From the NCBI GenBank assembly GCA_963816745.1, contig CAWFLQ010000013.1, positions 186,001 through 250,000 of the forward strand: DNA of 64,000 nt, read 5' to 3'. Source of the DNA: VAZQ01 sp963816745 (lineage in GTDB: Bacteria > Pseudomonadota > Alphaproteobacteria > Rhizobiales > Xanthobacteraceae). Below the pieces are notes generated by a model. The model had not been told where the DNA came from. It ran no database searches and saw nothing but the letters and a program-made list of their open reading frames with translations. Below, piece by piece: positions 7,430-16,154 of this stretch (the first letter of the stretch is position 1; the number at the start of each line of letters is the position of its first letter). A program made the position numbers and the translations under genes.

Positions 7430-9043
7430 ATGGCCAAAGCTGCCGCTGCTCGCGCCGAAACTCCGGAAGCATTCGCCGCCAAGCCTGAGACCACGGGCAA
7501 GGTCAAGGTCGCGTCCCCGCAAACCGGTGCCGAATATCTCGCTTCGCTCTCCGACCACCGCGAGGTCTACATCTACGGCGAGCGGGTGAAAGACGTCACC
7601 ACGCACCAGGCCTTCCGCAACACCGCGAGGATGGTGGCGAGGCTCTACGATGCGCTGCACGATCCCAAGCGCAAGGACAAGATCCTGCTGCCGACCGATA
7701 CCGGCAACGGCGGGATGACGCATGCCTTCTTCAAGGCGCCGAAAACGCTCGAGGAGACGATCGCCGGCCGCAACGCCATCGCCGAATGGGCAAAGCTCAC
7801 CTACGGCTGGATGGGCCGCGCGCCCGACTACAAAGCCGCGTTCCTGGCGACGCTCGGCGCCAACGCCGACTTCTACGATCCGTATCAGGAGAATGCGCGG
7901 CGTTGGTACAAGTTCAGCCAGGAGCGCGTGCCCTTCATCAATCACGCCATCATCCATCCGCCGGTCGACCGCGACCGCCCGCCGAACGAGGTCGGCGACG
8001 TCTGCTGCCACGTGGAGAAGGAGACCGACGCGGGCATCGTCGTGTCGGGAGCGAAGGTGGTGGCCACCGGATCGGTGCTCACCAACTACACGTTCGTGGC
8101 GCATCACGGGCTGATCCCGGTGCAGGACAAGAAATTCGCGGTCGTGTTCATGGTCCCGACCAACACGCCGGGCGTCAAGTTCATCTGCCGCACCTCCTAC
8201 GAGATGTCGGCGACCGCGATGGGCAGCCCCTTCGACTACCCGCTGTCGAGCCGGCTCGACGAGAACGACGCGGTCTTCATCCTCGACAAGGTGCTGGTGC
8301 CCTGGGAGAACGTGTTCGTCTACGGCGACGTGGAGAAGGCCAACAACTTCTTCCCACGCACCGGCTTTTTGCCGAGGTTCGTGGTGCACGGTTGCACCCG
8401 GCTCGCGGTCAAGCTCGATTTCATCGCGGGCTTGCTGCTCAAGGCGGTCGAGGCCGCCGGCACCAAGGACTATCGCGGCGTGCAGGCCAACGTCGGCGAG
8501 GTGATCGCGTGGCGCAACCTGTTCTGGGCGCTGTCCGATGCCATGGTGCGGGATCCCAAGCCGTGGATCGGCGACTATCTGCTGCCCAATATGGATCCCG
8601 GCAACGCCTACGCCATCATCGCCACCATGGCCTACACCAAGATCAAGTACATCATCGAGCAGACCGTCGCCTCGGGGCTGATCTATCTCAACTCGCACGC
8701 CAGCGATTTCAAGAACCCCGAGATCCGTCCGTATCTCGATCGCTACCTTCGCGGCTCAAACGGTTACAAGGCCGAGGAGCGCGTGAAGCTGCTCAAGCTG
8801 CTGTGGGACTGCATGGCGACCGAGTTCGGCGGCCGCCACGAGCTCTACGAGATCAACTACGGCGGCTCGACCGAGGAAATCCGCCGCTACTGCCTGTTCG
8901 GCGCGCAGGCCTCCGGCAACGCCGACCGCTTCAAGGGCTTCGCCGAGGAGTGCATGGCGGAATACGATCTCGACGGCTGGAAGGTGCCCGACCTCACCGA
9001 TCCCGGGGAGCTGAGCTATCACGTGATGCGCGGGGCAAAATAG
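7430..9043 (+). CDS. 4-hydroxyphenylacetate 3-monooxygenase (HpaB) family oxygenase component
   Basis: A 537-residue flavin-dependent monooxygenase of the HpaB/PvcC family (usual length about 480-540). It uses reduced FAD delivered by a separate reductase to hydroxylate a phenolic ring ortho to the hydroxyl. Recognisable family stretches include TGTG-like LPTDTGNGGMTHAFF, NHAIIHPPVDR, VVATGSVLTNYTFVAH and VLVPWENVFVYGD. The start follows GTAGGGGAGGG and lies just after the IclR-type operator. No HpaC-type flavin reductase is nearby, so the partner must be elsewhere. The true phenolic substrate cannot be told from sequence; a benzoate- or phenylacetate-type acid is likely given the regulator. 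Confidence 0.85.
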   Translation: MAKAAAARAETPEAFAAKPETTGKVKVASPQTGAEYLASLSDHREVYIYGERVKDVTTHQAFRNTARMVARLYDALHDPKRKDKILLPTDTGNGGMTHAFFKAPKTLEETIAGRNAIAEWAKLTYGWMGRAPDYKAAFLATLGANADFYDPYQENARRWYKFSQERVPFINHAIIHPPVDRDRPPNEVGDVCCHVEKETDAGIVVSGAKVVATGSVLTNYTFVAHHGLIPVQDKKFAVVFMVPTNTPGVKFICRTSYEMSATAMGSPFDYPLSSRLDENDAVFILDKVLVPWENVFVYGDVEKANNFFPRTGFLPRFVVHGCTRLAVKLDFIAGLLLKAVEAAGTKDYRGVQANVGEVIAWRNLFWALSDAMVRDPKPWIGDYLLPNMDPGNAYAIIATMAYTKIKYIIEQTVASGLIYLNSHASDFKNPEIRPYLDRYLRGSNGYKAEERVKLLKLLWDCMATEFGGRHELYEINYGGSTEEIRRYCLFGAQASGNADRFKGFAEECMAEYDLDGWKVPDLTDPGELSYHVMRGAK

Positions 9044-9087
9044 CCGACGATACGTATTTGCTAACGAGAGGGGGGTGCCAAGCGAGG

Positions 9088-9381
9088 TCACGCATCTTCG
9101 TGCTCGCGCCTGCGCGCCGGGTGCTTCACATTGAGAATCACGATTTCCTCGGTTGCTTCATCGACCGTGTAATAGACGAGGTAGGCATATTTTCGCGTCA
9201 CGAACTTGCGCACGCCTTCGGCCTTCTGCTTTCGGCCGACGTGCGGAAACAAGATCAAATTTTGCAGGCTGTCATAGATGGCGGCACGCACGCGTCGGGC
9301 CGCCGCCGGATTGTGCGCGTGGATGTAGTCGGCGATCGCGATGAGATTCGCAGTCGCGCGCGGCGTGAAGCGAAGCTTCAT
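9088..9381 (-). CDS. RelE/ParE family toxin
   Basis: A 97-residue basic protein (MKLRFTPRATANLIAIADYI) with the ParE plan: an N-terminal strand, two helices (DYIHAHNPAAARRVRAAI), then strands ending in VRKFVTRKYAYLVYYTVD and IVILNVKHPARRRE. ParE toxins poison gyrase. Its ATG overlaps the antitoxin's TGA by four bases, so it is translated after the antitoxin from one mRNA. Confidence 0.85.
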   Translation of the reverse strand: MKLRFTPRATANLIAIADYIHAHNPAAARRVRAAIYDSLQNLILFPHVGRKQKAEGVRKFVTRKYAYLVYYTVDEATEEIVILNVKHPARRREHEDA

Positions 9382-9605
9382 CTATCGAAGCGGCGGAAGG
9401 CGGCCTCGACCTCGGCGTCGGTTGCAAACTCGCGGCGCTTGGCTTGCGCTAGGCTTTCCAGCACGTCGGGCAGATGCGCCGGGTCTATCTCCTCCGGCTC
9501 GCCATCGTCGCCCGCCAAATTGAGCATGGCACGCGCGATTTCATCCTGGCTGTCCGGAGGCAGTTGGCGCACGGCTTTGAGAGCTTTTTCCAAAAGCTTG
9601 GTCAT
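9378..9605 (-). CDS. Antitoxin of the ParE-type module
   Basis: A 75-residue acidic protein (MTKLLEKALKAVRQLPPDSQ ... EVEAAFRRFDR). The N-terminal half, with LEKALKAVRQLPPDSQDEIARAM, resembles the small antitoxins paired with ParE in alphaproteobacteria. The acidic C-terminal tail ending AFRRFD is the part expected to wrap the toxin. It is the upstream gene of the pair, with ATGA coupling. The antitoxin probably autoregulates the promoter near 9605-9780, but I see no clear operator. Confidence 0.8.
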   Translation of the reverse strand: MTKLLEKALKAVRQLPPDSQDEIARAMLNLAGDDGEPEEIDPAHLPDVLESLAQAKRREFATDAEVEAAFRRFDR

Positions 9606-9783
9606 GGCGTGAAGAATACTCTGCTCGGCAGGTTCGTTGGAAGAGGTTTGTGAAGCCGCCGGAATCGCGGCCGCGACCTCGGCATGGCAGTCGCGCCATT
9701 GATCGTGCCTGCGGTTTTTCGACCGGCACCGACGGGCGCAAGGCGGGGCTGACCCGCGATCCAACGGCGCGGCGGCCGAACGG

Positions 9784-10755
9784 CTATTCGGCCTGCACGC
9801 CCGCCTTCTTGATGATCGGCCCCCATCGGTCGATTTCCGACCTGAGATGGGCCCGCAGCGCCTCGGGCCGCGCCCGTTCCGTCGCCACTGTCTCCGCGCC
9901 CGAAGCGGCGAACCTGGACTTGACGTCGGGGTCCTTGAGCGCCTCTTGCAGCGCCGTGGAGAGCTTGTCGACCACGGGCTTCGGCGTGTCCTTCGGCGCA
10001 TACATGCCGAACCAGACCGTGATCTCGAAGCCCGGCAAACCCGCCTCGGCAGCCGTCGGCAAATTCGGAGCGGCCGCGAGCCGCGTCTTGGTCGTCGCCG
10101 CATAGGCCTTGATCATGCCGGCGTTGACCGGCTGAAGAACGTTGAGCGTCTGGTCGCACATGAAATCGAACTGGCCGCCCAACAGGTCGTTCAGCGCCGG
10201 CGCCGTGCCTTTGTAGGGGAGGGTGGTGACCGTCGTGTCGATTGCGCTCAGGAACAACAGGCTGCAGAGCTGCGATGCCGACCCGATGCCGGCGTGACCG
10301 AGGGTTACTTTGTCCTTGCCCGATTTCACCTTGCCGACGAATTCCTTGAAATCGGCGGCTGGAAAATCCTTCCGCGCCACGAACGCCATCGGCGATTCCG
10401 CGATCATCCCGATCGGCTCGAAATCCTTGATCGCGTCGTAGCGGAGGTTCGGATAGAGCGCCGTGTTGGCCGCATGGCCGAAATGCATCACCAGCAGCGA
10501 GTGGCCGTCGGGCGCGGAGGCGGCGACCTTGGCGGTGCCGATCGTGCCGCCCGCTCCGGCGACATTCTCGACCAGAACCTGCCGGCCCAAGGCCTTGCTC
10601 ATGCCATGGCCGATCGTGCGGGTGATCATGTCGCCCGGCCCGCCCGCGGCATAGGGCATCATCAACGTCACGTTCTTCGACGGAAACTCCTGCGCGACCG
10701 CGCCGGTCGCGATGACACAACCGGCCCACGCGACGGCAATGGTGGTCTTGAGCAT
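9784..10755 (-). CDS. Tripartite tricarboxylate transporter substrate-binding protein (TctC/Bug family), copy A
   Basis: A 323-residue periplasmic binding protein: signal peptide (MLKTTIAVAWAGCVIATGAVA, cleavage before QEFPSK), then the Bug-family opening PYAAGGPGDMITR, ENVAGAGGTIGTAKVA and TAAEAGLPGFE. These proteins bind carboxylates for TctAB permeases, but no tctA or tctB is nearby. The start follows AGGGGG. It aligns without gaps with the protein at 17198-18169, roughly four residues in five the same by eye, so the two are recent duplicates. Confidence 0.92.
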   Translation of the reverse strand: MLKTTIAVAWAGCVIATGAVAQEFPSKNVTLMMPYAAGGPGDMITRTIGHGMSKALGRQVLVENVAGAGGTIGTAKVAASAPDGHSLLVMHFGHAANTALYPNLRYDAIKDFEPIGMIAESPMAFVARKDFPAADFKEFVGKVKSGKDKVTLGHAGIGSASQLCSLLFLSAIDTTVTTLPYKGTAPALNDLLGGQFDFMCDQTLNVLQPVNAGMIKAYAATTKTRLAAAPNLPTAAEAGLPGFEITVWFGMYAPKDTPKPVVDKLSTALQEALKDPDVKSRFAASGAETVATERARPEALRAHLRSEIDRWGPIIKKAGVQAE

Positions 10756-10956
10756 GAACGCCCCCTGTCGGGCTGAGACGCAAATCACGTGCCAGCACGA
10801 TAACACGTCGGGGTCCTGTGAAAGGGCACTATCTCGATCTTCCGGTGCGCCAAGACGGCGCATATGGGCCGCTCGATTAGGCGGCCGGTCGGTCGGCTTT
10901 CGATTTGGCTTTCGATCGCGAACGCCGTTATTGTTGCTGGCCGGGACGACGCGATC

Positions 10957-11945
10957 ATGGGGTGTAACGTGAGAAGACTGTCCCTCGGCTTGGCCATCGC
11001 CATCCTCGCATTCGCAGGCGCCGCGGCGGCGCAGCCGTATCCGTCCCATCCGGTCACCCTGATCGTGCCGTTCGGCGCCGGCGGGCCGGTCGATACGCTG
11101 GCGCGCACGCCTGAGCGAGCCGATGCGGAAGTCGCTCGGACAGCCGGTCGTCATCGAGAACGTCACCGGCGCGTCGGGCACCATCGGGGTCGGCCGCGCC
11201 GTGCGCGCCGCCCCCGACGGCTACACCGTCAGCATCGGCAACTGGCCCTCGCACGTGGTCAACGGCGCCATCTACACGCTGCCCTACGACGTGCTGAAGG
11301 ATTTCGAGCCGGTCGCGCGCCTGCCGAGCAATCCCTACGTGGTCGTGGCAAGAAAGGATCTGCCGGCGAACGAACCTGAAAGAGCTGATCGCCTGGCTCA
11401 AGGCCAACCCGGACAAGGCGACGCAGGGCACCGCCGGCCCCGGCGCGGGCCAGCACGTCAGCGGCGTCTACTTCCAGAACGTCACCGGCACGAGCTTCCA
11501 GTTCGTGCCGTATCGCGCCGGCTCCTCCGAGATCATGCGCGACCTGGTGGCCGGGCACATCGATCTGACCTTCGACCAGGCCATCACCGCGCTGCCGCAC
11601 GTGCGCAGCGGACAGGTCAAGGCCTACGCCGTCACGTCCGACAAGCGTCTGGCCGCGGCGCCCGACATCCCCACGGTCGACGAGGCCGGCGCGCCCGGGG
11701 TCTACATCTCCACCTGGTACGGAATGTGGGTGCCGAAGGGCACGCCGCCGGAGGTCATTCGCAAGCTCACCGCCGCCGCCATGGATGCGCTCGCCGATCC
11801 GGCCGTCCGCGAGCGGCTGGCCGGCCTCGGCCAGGAGATTCCGCCGCGCGAGCAGCAGACCGCGGAGGCGCTCGCCGCCCACCACAAGGCCGAGATCGAG
11901 AAATGGTGGCCGCTGATCAAGGCCGCCAACATCAAGGCCGAGTGA
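10957..11945 (+). CDS. TctC/Bug family substrate-binding protein (two frameshifts)
   Basis: It opens MGCNVRRLSLGLAIAILAFA with a signal peptide ending AAAA, then PYPSHPVTLIVPFGAGGPVDTLAR. The family continues in other frames: MRKSLGQPVVIENVTGASGT from about 11123, then LKELIAWLKANPDKATQGTA from about 11375 to the stop. One extra base near 11112 and one near 11375 explain both breaks; removing them gives 328 residues, a normal length. The stop is followed after 16 bases by the amidohydrolase start, suggesting co-transcription and that its ligand is the amidohydrolase substrate. Confidence 0.8.
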
Positions 11946-11961
11946 GAAGGAGCGCAAGCCC

Positions 11962-13194
11962 GTGGACCTCGTCATCCGCAACGCGCGGCTCTCCGATCGT
12001 CCGTCGGATGGGCCCTTCGACATCGGGATCGAGCAGGGTCGCATCGTCGCGATCGAGCGGGGACTTGCCGCCGAGGCCGACGTCTATGACGCCGGGGGAC
12101 ACCTCGTCTGCCCCGGCCTGATCGAGACGCACATCCATCTCGACAAGTCACGCATCATCGACCGTTGCGCGCCGCAGGAGCGCAGCCAGCTCAGCCCGGT
12201 CAAGGGCGTCACGCCTCTGAAGACAGAGCATGACGGTCGAGGACGTGCGTGCGCGGGCCGAGCGCACGCTCGAAGAGTGCATCAAGCACGGCACGACCCG
12301 CATGCGCACGCAGGTCGAGGTCGATCCCGGCATCGGCATGCGCGGTTTCGACGGCGTGCAGTCGCTGATCGCCGACTACAAATGGGCGATCGACATCGAG
12401 ATCTGCGTGTTTCCGCAGGAAGGACTGATCAGCTATCCCGGCACCGAGGAGCTGCTGGTCGAGGGCCTCAAGCGCGGCGCCAAGGTGATCGGCGGCGCGC
12501 CGCGCTACGACACCGACGAGGCCGGCCAGATCCGTCGCATCTTCGAGCTGGCGCGCGAGTTCGATGTCGATATCGACATGCATCTCGATGTCGGCCCGAC
12601 GCCGGATGCGATGAACATCCACCTCGTGCGCGAGCTCACGGAAAAATACCGGCGCGGCGGCCGCGTCGTGGTCGGTCACATGGCCAAGCTATCACTGCTG
12701 CCGCCGGCCGAGGTCGCGGTGCTGGCGCGCAGCCTGGCCGACACCGGCGTCGCGGTCACGGTGCTGCCGACCACCGACCTGTTTCTCATGGGCCGCGACC
12801 GGGATCATTCCGTCGTTCGCGGCGTTGCCGATGCCAATCTGCTGATCGAGCACGGCGTGAACTGCTCGCTCTCCTCCAACAACATCCTCAATCCGGCGAC
12901 GCCCTACGGCGACTGCTCGCTCATCCGCATGGCCAATCTCTATGCCAATGTGCTGCAGGTCGATCGGCCCGCGGAGCTTCGCGAATGCTTCGGCATGCTG
13001 ACCGACATGTCGGCGCGGCTGCTCAATCTCGAAGGACTACGGTTTCGCGGTCGGCCATCCCGGCCGACGTCGTGGTCATCGACGCGCAAGCGCCCGAGCA
13101 GGCGATCGCCGAAATCTCTCAGCCGCTCGCGGTGTTCAAGAACGGCAAGCGCACGGTGGTGTGGCACCCGCCCGAGCTTCTGCGGCCGCACTGA
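11962..13194 (+). CDS. Amidohydrolase, cytosine-deaminase-like (frameshifted)
   Basis: A metal-dependent hydrolase of the CodA/N-acyl-D-amino-acid amidohydrolase superfamily. It shows the N-terminal metal site HIHLDK (about residue 58), then HLDVGPTPDAMNIH, a VVVGHMAK histidine, and SSNNILNPATPYGD near the C-terminus where the catalytic aspartate region lies. Three single extra bases (near 12227, 13035 and 13066) break the frame. Their removal restores a 409-residue protein ending VVWHPPELLRPH. It starts GTG at 11962 behind AGAAGGAG. It probably deaminates or hydrolyses a cyclic amide taken up through the preceding binding protein; the substrate is unknown. Confidence 0.8.
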   Translation: MDLVIRNARLSDRPSDGPFDIGIEQGRIVAIERGLAAEADVYDAGGHLVCPGLIETHIHLDKSRIIDRCAPQERSQLSPVKGVTPLKTEHDGRGRACAGRAHARRVHQARHDPHAHAGRGRSRHRHARFRRRAVADRRLQMGDRHRDLRVSAGRTDQLSRHRGAAGRGPQARRQGDRRRAALRHRRGRPDPSHLRAGARVRCRYRHASRCRPDAGCDEHPPRARAHGKIPARRPRRGRSHGQAITAAAGRGRGAGAQPGRHRRRGHGAADHRPVSHGPRPGSFRRSRRCRCQSADRARRELLALLQQHPQSGDALRRLLAHPHGQSLCQCAAGRSARGASRMLRHADRHVGAAAQSRRTTVSRSAIPADVVVIDAQAPEQAIAEISQPLAVFKNGKRTVVWHPPELLRPH

Positions 13195-13197
13195 AGC

Positions 13198-13260
13198 TCA
13201 CGCCGCTTTACCGCCTCCCTGTGGCTTGGACACGCGCGTGGTCGATTTCGGCGTCGACTC
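13198..13260 (-). pseudogene. Remnant of the 3' end of a DUF1272 gene
   Basis: On the minus strand the last codons read STTRVSKPQGGGKAA and a stop, nearly the same as the C-terminus STTRVFKPQGCGKAA of the intact DUF1272 gene at 16830. DNA similarity extends over about 54 bases and then stops. No cysteine-rich body is present, so this is a tail fragment left by duplication or deletion. It sits in the gap between the convergent amidohydrolase and RND genes. Confidence 0.6.
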
Positions 13261-13295
13261 GGTTCCCTCATAGGGGCGCACAACCGCCGCCTCGA

Positions 13296-15905
13296 TCAGA
13301 AGCCTGCGACGTGCTTGCGCTCGAGCAGCGTGAGCAGCGCAGGCAATACGATCAACGAAGCGACCAGCGAGAGCGTGGTGGCCAGTGTGAGCAGGATCCC
13401 CAGGCTGAACAATCCCGGATGTGACGATACCGCGAGCGCGGCGAAGGCCAGGGCCGTGTTGGCATCCGTCAACAGGACTGCCCGCGGCGTGCTGCTTTCG
13501 AGAAACCCGCGCTTCCCGGCCGTCTCGCCCGCTTCGCGGGCACGGGAGACGACGTGGATGGCGCTTGCGACGCCGACCCCGAGCAGAACCGGAATCACGA
13601 TCACGTTCGCGAAATTGAACGCCAGCCCTAGAAGGGCCGCACCGGCGACGGTCCAAATGCTGGCCAGCACGAGTGGAGTCAGGATCAGGATGACATCCGA
13701 CAAGCGGCGCCGCACCACTACGATGATCAAGATGATGGCGACGGCCGTGATGAGGACCGCTTGCGCAAACAACTCGCGCACGATCCTCGCGGCCTCGCTT
13801 ATGAGAATGGGAACGCCGGTTGCGGTTGGCGCGACGGTCTGTATGCGGACCGCGAACGCCTGCATCTTCTCGCCATCGGTGACCTCTGCGGCCGGAAGCA
13901 CTTGAACGCGCGCGGTGCCGTCCGGTGCGAGCCACTGGCGCCGAAATTCGGTCGGCAGATCATCGAGCGTCACCGACAGGGCCGTCTGCCTCAGTTGATC
14001 GAACAACGTCGGCAGGCCGTTTGCCAGCGCCCGGTTCAACTCGTCGAGCCCGTTCGATTCCGGCCCGTGCTGCACCGAAAAGCTATCGAGCGCGGCGGAG
14101 ACGGACTTGGCGGCCGCGCTCAGGGACGGCAGATTGGCCTTGGCCGACGCGGCCGCAAGGGTATTCGCGCTGCCGCGCAGCTTCATCAACCCTTCGCGCA
14201 GCTCGGCCTCGCCGAGCTCGCGCGCCGTGCCTTTGCCGATCGAGCTGAACTGCTGCTTGATGGCCGCCAGCGCTGGCTGCTTTTGCTCCTGATCGGCAGG
14301 AATGAAGGTCTCCACAGTGCGAACCTGTGCGACGCCGTGCACGCCGCGCAGCCGATCGGCAAGATCGCGCGCGGTTTGCAGGTTGGGTGCGGTGACGTTG
14401 ATCTCGTACGGCGAGGTCGCGGGATCGCGCGCGAGCTCCCGATAGACTTGGACCGCCTCGGTGTTGGGGTCCTGAAGGTTGAGCGGGTTCACGTTGACGC
14501 GCGCTCGTGTAGCCAGGGCCGCGGCCGCCAGCGTTCCCAACACTGCGAGGCCGACGATCAGCCCGGCTCGTCGACGCACGAAGGCAGAGAACCGCGAAAG
14601 GTCCTGCAGGCCCACGTTGCCTTTCGGCGGCCAGACCGCGAGCATGGCCGGCAGCGTGACCAGGGTGACGGCAAAGGCCGCCACCATGCCGAGCGCGGAA
14701 ATGATGCCCAGCTGTGCGAGCCCGAGATAGTCGGTCGGCACGAACGACAGGAAACCGACCGAGGCGCAAAGCACGCTGAGTGCGATCGCCGGACCTTCTC
14801 CGACGACCGACCGTGCGATGGCCTGCGGCGGGCTCGCGCCGGCCAGTTGCTCCATGTAGCGCAGGCCCAAATGCGTGCCGAAATCGACGCCGATGGCGAA
14901 AAACAGGACCGCGAAAGCAAGCGAGATCAAATTCAGTTCGCCGACCGCAATCGCGGCGAGCCCGGACGTCCACACCGAGCCGACGACCATCGTCACGGTC
15001 AGGAGCAGGATCAGACGCCATGACCTGATGCCGAGCACGAGCGTCAGGACGACGACCGCGAACGAGATCAGGCTGGCATAGAGGGCGCTCGAGAAGGCGG
15101 AGTCGAGCTCCTGCTGGTCGAGCGTCGGCTGCCCGGTCAGCCGGATTCGGACGTCGCCTCCGGTGTCGCCGGACGCCACGGCACGGGCCGACGCGCGTGC
15201 GGCATCGAGCGCAGGCGCCACACGCTTGACCGTGGTCTTGTCGAACACGGGATAGGCGAGCACGAATTGCTGCTTGCCGCGCTCCTGCAGCTCCCCGAAT
15301 TCGAACAGCGAATTCCAGGGCAGCGTGGCCGGCTGGCCGGCGGCCTCGAGCCGCGTGGTCTTGGCCAGCTCGTCGACGAAACGGGACAGCTGCGGTGGTA
15401 TCTCGACATTGAACCTGATGCCGACCGTGATCAGATCGACGAACTTGGAGACCCCGAGCAGGCTCGGATCGTTCGCCAGCACCGTCAGGGCGGGTGCGGC
15501 TTTGCGCAATTGCTCGCGCAGGCTCTCGAGTTGCCGCGCGTCGAGGAAGAGAAGCCCGGCCCGTCGGAAATACGCCTCGGCCCCCGGCACGTCCACGTGC
15601 CGGAAGAGCGGATTGCCGCGCAGCTTGTCGGCGAAGCTCAGCGCGGCAGCTTGTGCACGATCGGCGTCCGGCGCGTCGATCACCGCGACGATCGGCTCGC
15701 CCTTGCTCGGAAAGACCCGCTCATAGGCGCGCACATTGCGGATGAATTCGACATTGGGGGAGAAGATGCCTTCGGTGCTCGTATTGATGCCGATCCCGAT
15801 CGATGCGTAGGTCGCCAGTCCCGTCAGCACGAGCGACCCGAGCAGCACCAACCATGGCCGGCCAACGGCCGACCTGGCTAGAAGCAGGAACAAATGATCA
15901 CTCAT
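13296..15905 (-). CDS. MMPL/RND superfamily transporter, HpnN-like
   Basis: An 869-residue protein with the RND duplication: a first transmembrane segment (PWLVLLGSLVLTGLATYASI), a large periplasmic loop, a block of five helices (about 280-430), a second periplasmic loop, and a last helix block ending LGILLTLATTLSLVASLIVLPALLTLL. The opening and the SSHPGLFSLGILL segment resemble HpnN, which moves hopanoids to the outer membrane. No hopanoid biosynthesis gene is nearby, so the exact substrate is open. The frame is fully intact over 2.6 kb. An FNR/FixK-type box lies 72 bases upstream of the start. Confidence 0.8.
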   Translation of the reverse strand: MSDHLFLLLARSAVGRPWLVLLGSLVLTGLATYASIGIGINTSTEGIFSPNVEFIRNVRAYERVFPSKGEPIVAVIDAPDADRAQAAALSFADKLRGNPLFRHVDVPGAEAYFRRAGLLFLDARQLESLREQLRKAAPALTVLANDPSLLGVSKFVDLITVGIRFNVEIPPQLSRFVDELAKTTRLEAAGQPATLPWNSLFEFGELQERGKQQFVLAYPVFDKTTVKRVAPALDAARASARAVASGDTGGDVRIRLTGQPTLDQQELDSAFSSALYASLISFAVVVLTLVLGIRSWRLILLLTVTMVVGSVWTSGLAAIAVGELNLISLAFAVLFFAIGVDFGTHLGLRYMEQLAGASPPQAIARSVVGEGPAIALSVLCASVGFLSFVPTDYLGLAQLGIISALGMVAAFAVTLVTLPAMLAVWPPKGNVGLQDLSRFSAFVRRRAGLIVGLAVLGTLAAAALATRARVNVNPLNLQDPNTEAVQVYRELARDPATSPYEINVTAPNLQTARDLADRLRGVHGVAQVRTVETFIPADQEQKQPALAAIKQQFSSIGKGTARELGEAELREGLMKLRGSANTLAAASAKANLPSLSAAAKSVSAALDSFSVQHGPESNGLDELNRALANGLPTLFDQLRQTALSVTLDDLPTEFRRQWLAPDGTARVQVLPAAEVTDGEKMQAFAVRIQTVAPTATGVPILISEAARIVRELFAQAVLITAVAIILIIVVVRRRLSDVILILTPLVLASIWTVAGAALLGLAFNFANVIVIPVLLGVGVASAIHVVSRAREAGETAGKRGFLESSTPRAVLLTDANTALAFAALAVSSHPGLFSLGILLTLATTLSLVASLIVLPALLTLLERKHVAGF

Positions 15906-15976
15906 CCTGTGAATGCTTCTCGCCGATCGCTCTCATGTGTCCGCCCGAACTCTGCCTCCTGCCGCGGACGATACAT

Positions 15977-15990
15977 TTGAGCAATATCAA
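15977..15990. promoter_or_regulatory. FNR/FixK-type box before the RND gene
   Basis: TTGAGCAATATCAA fits the FNR/FixK consensus TTGA-N6-TCAA. It lies 72-85 bases upstream of the RND start at 15905, suggesting activation or repression under low oxygen. Confidence 0.65.
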
Positions 15991-16057
15991 AGCGCCGTCA
16001 TGACGATGAACTGCCCAAGAGACGGCCGACGAGACGGCCGCCGCGCGTGACGGGCTT

Positions 16058-16071
16058 TTGATCGATATCAA
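16058..16071. promoter_or_regulatory. FNR/FixK-type box before the HdeD-like gene
   Basis: TTGATCGATATCAA is a perfect palindrome matching the FNR/FixK2 consensus TTGAT-N4-ATCAA. It lies about 84 bases before the ATG at 16155, a distance that fits a class II or near-promoter activator site. Confidence 0.75.
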
Positions 16072-16154
16072 AGTTGCTCGAATTCATGCTGGTACAAGGT
16101 CAGTCGAATCCGCAGCCTGCGCGCGGAAAACGACAGTTCCTACGGGGAGATAAA

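Noticed and set aside
7184..8698. A 504-codon open frame on the minus strand opposite the HpaB-like gene
   Set aside because: It is the antisense shadow of a GC-rich coding frame; its product is low-complexity (His/Arg/Val/Gly) and the plus-strand frame has clear family motifs and a ribosome site.
1..9605. Prophage or integrative element around the Wadjet operon
   Set aside because: No integrase, att-like direct repeats, phage structural genes or flanking tRNA are visible in this part of the window.
9602..10798. Long minus-strand frame overlapping TctC copy A
   Set aside because: It is another reading frame of the same gene; the 323-residue TctC frame has the signal peptide and family motifs.
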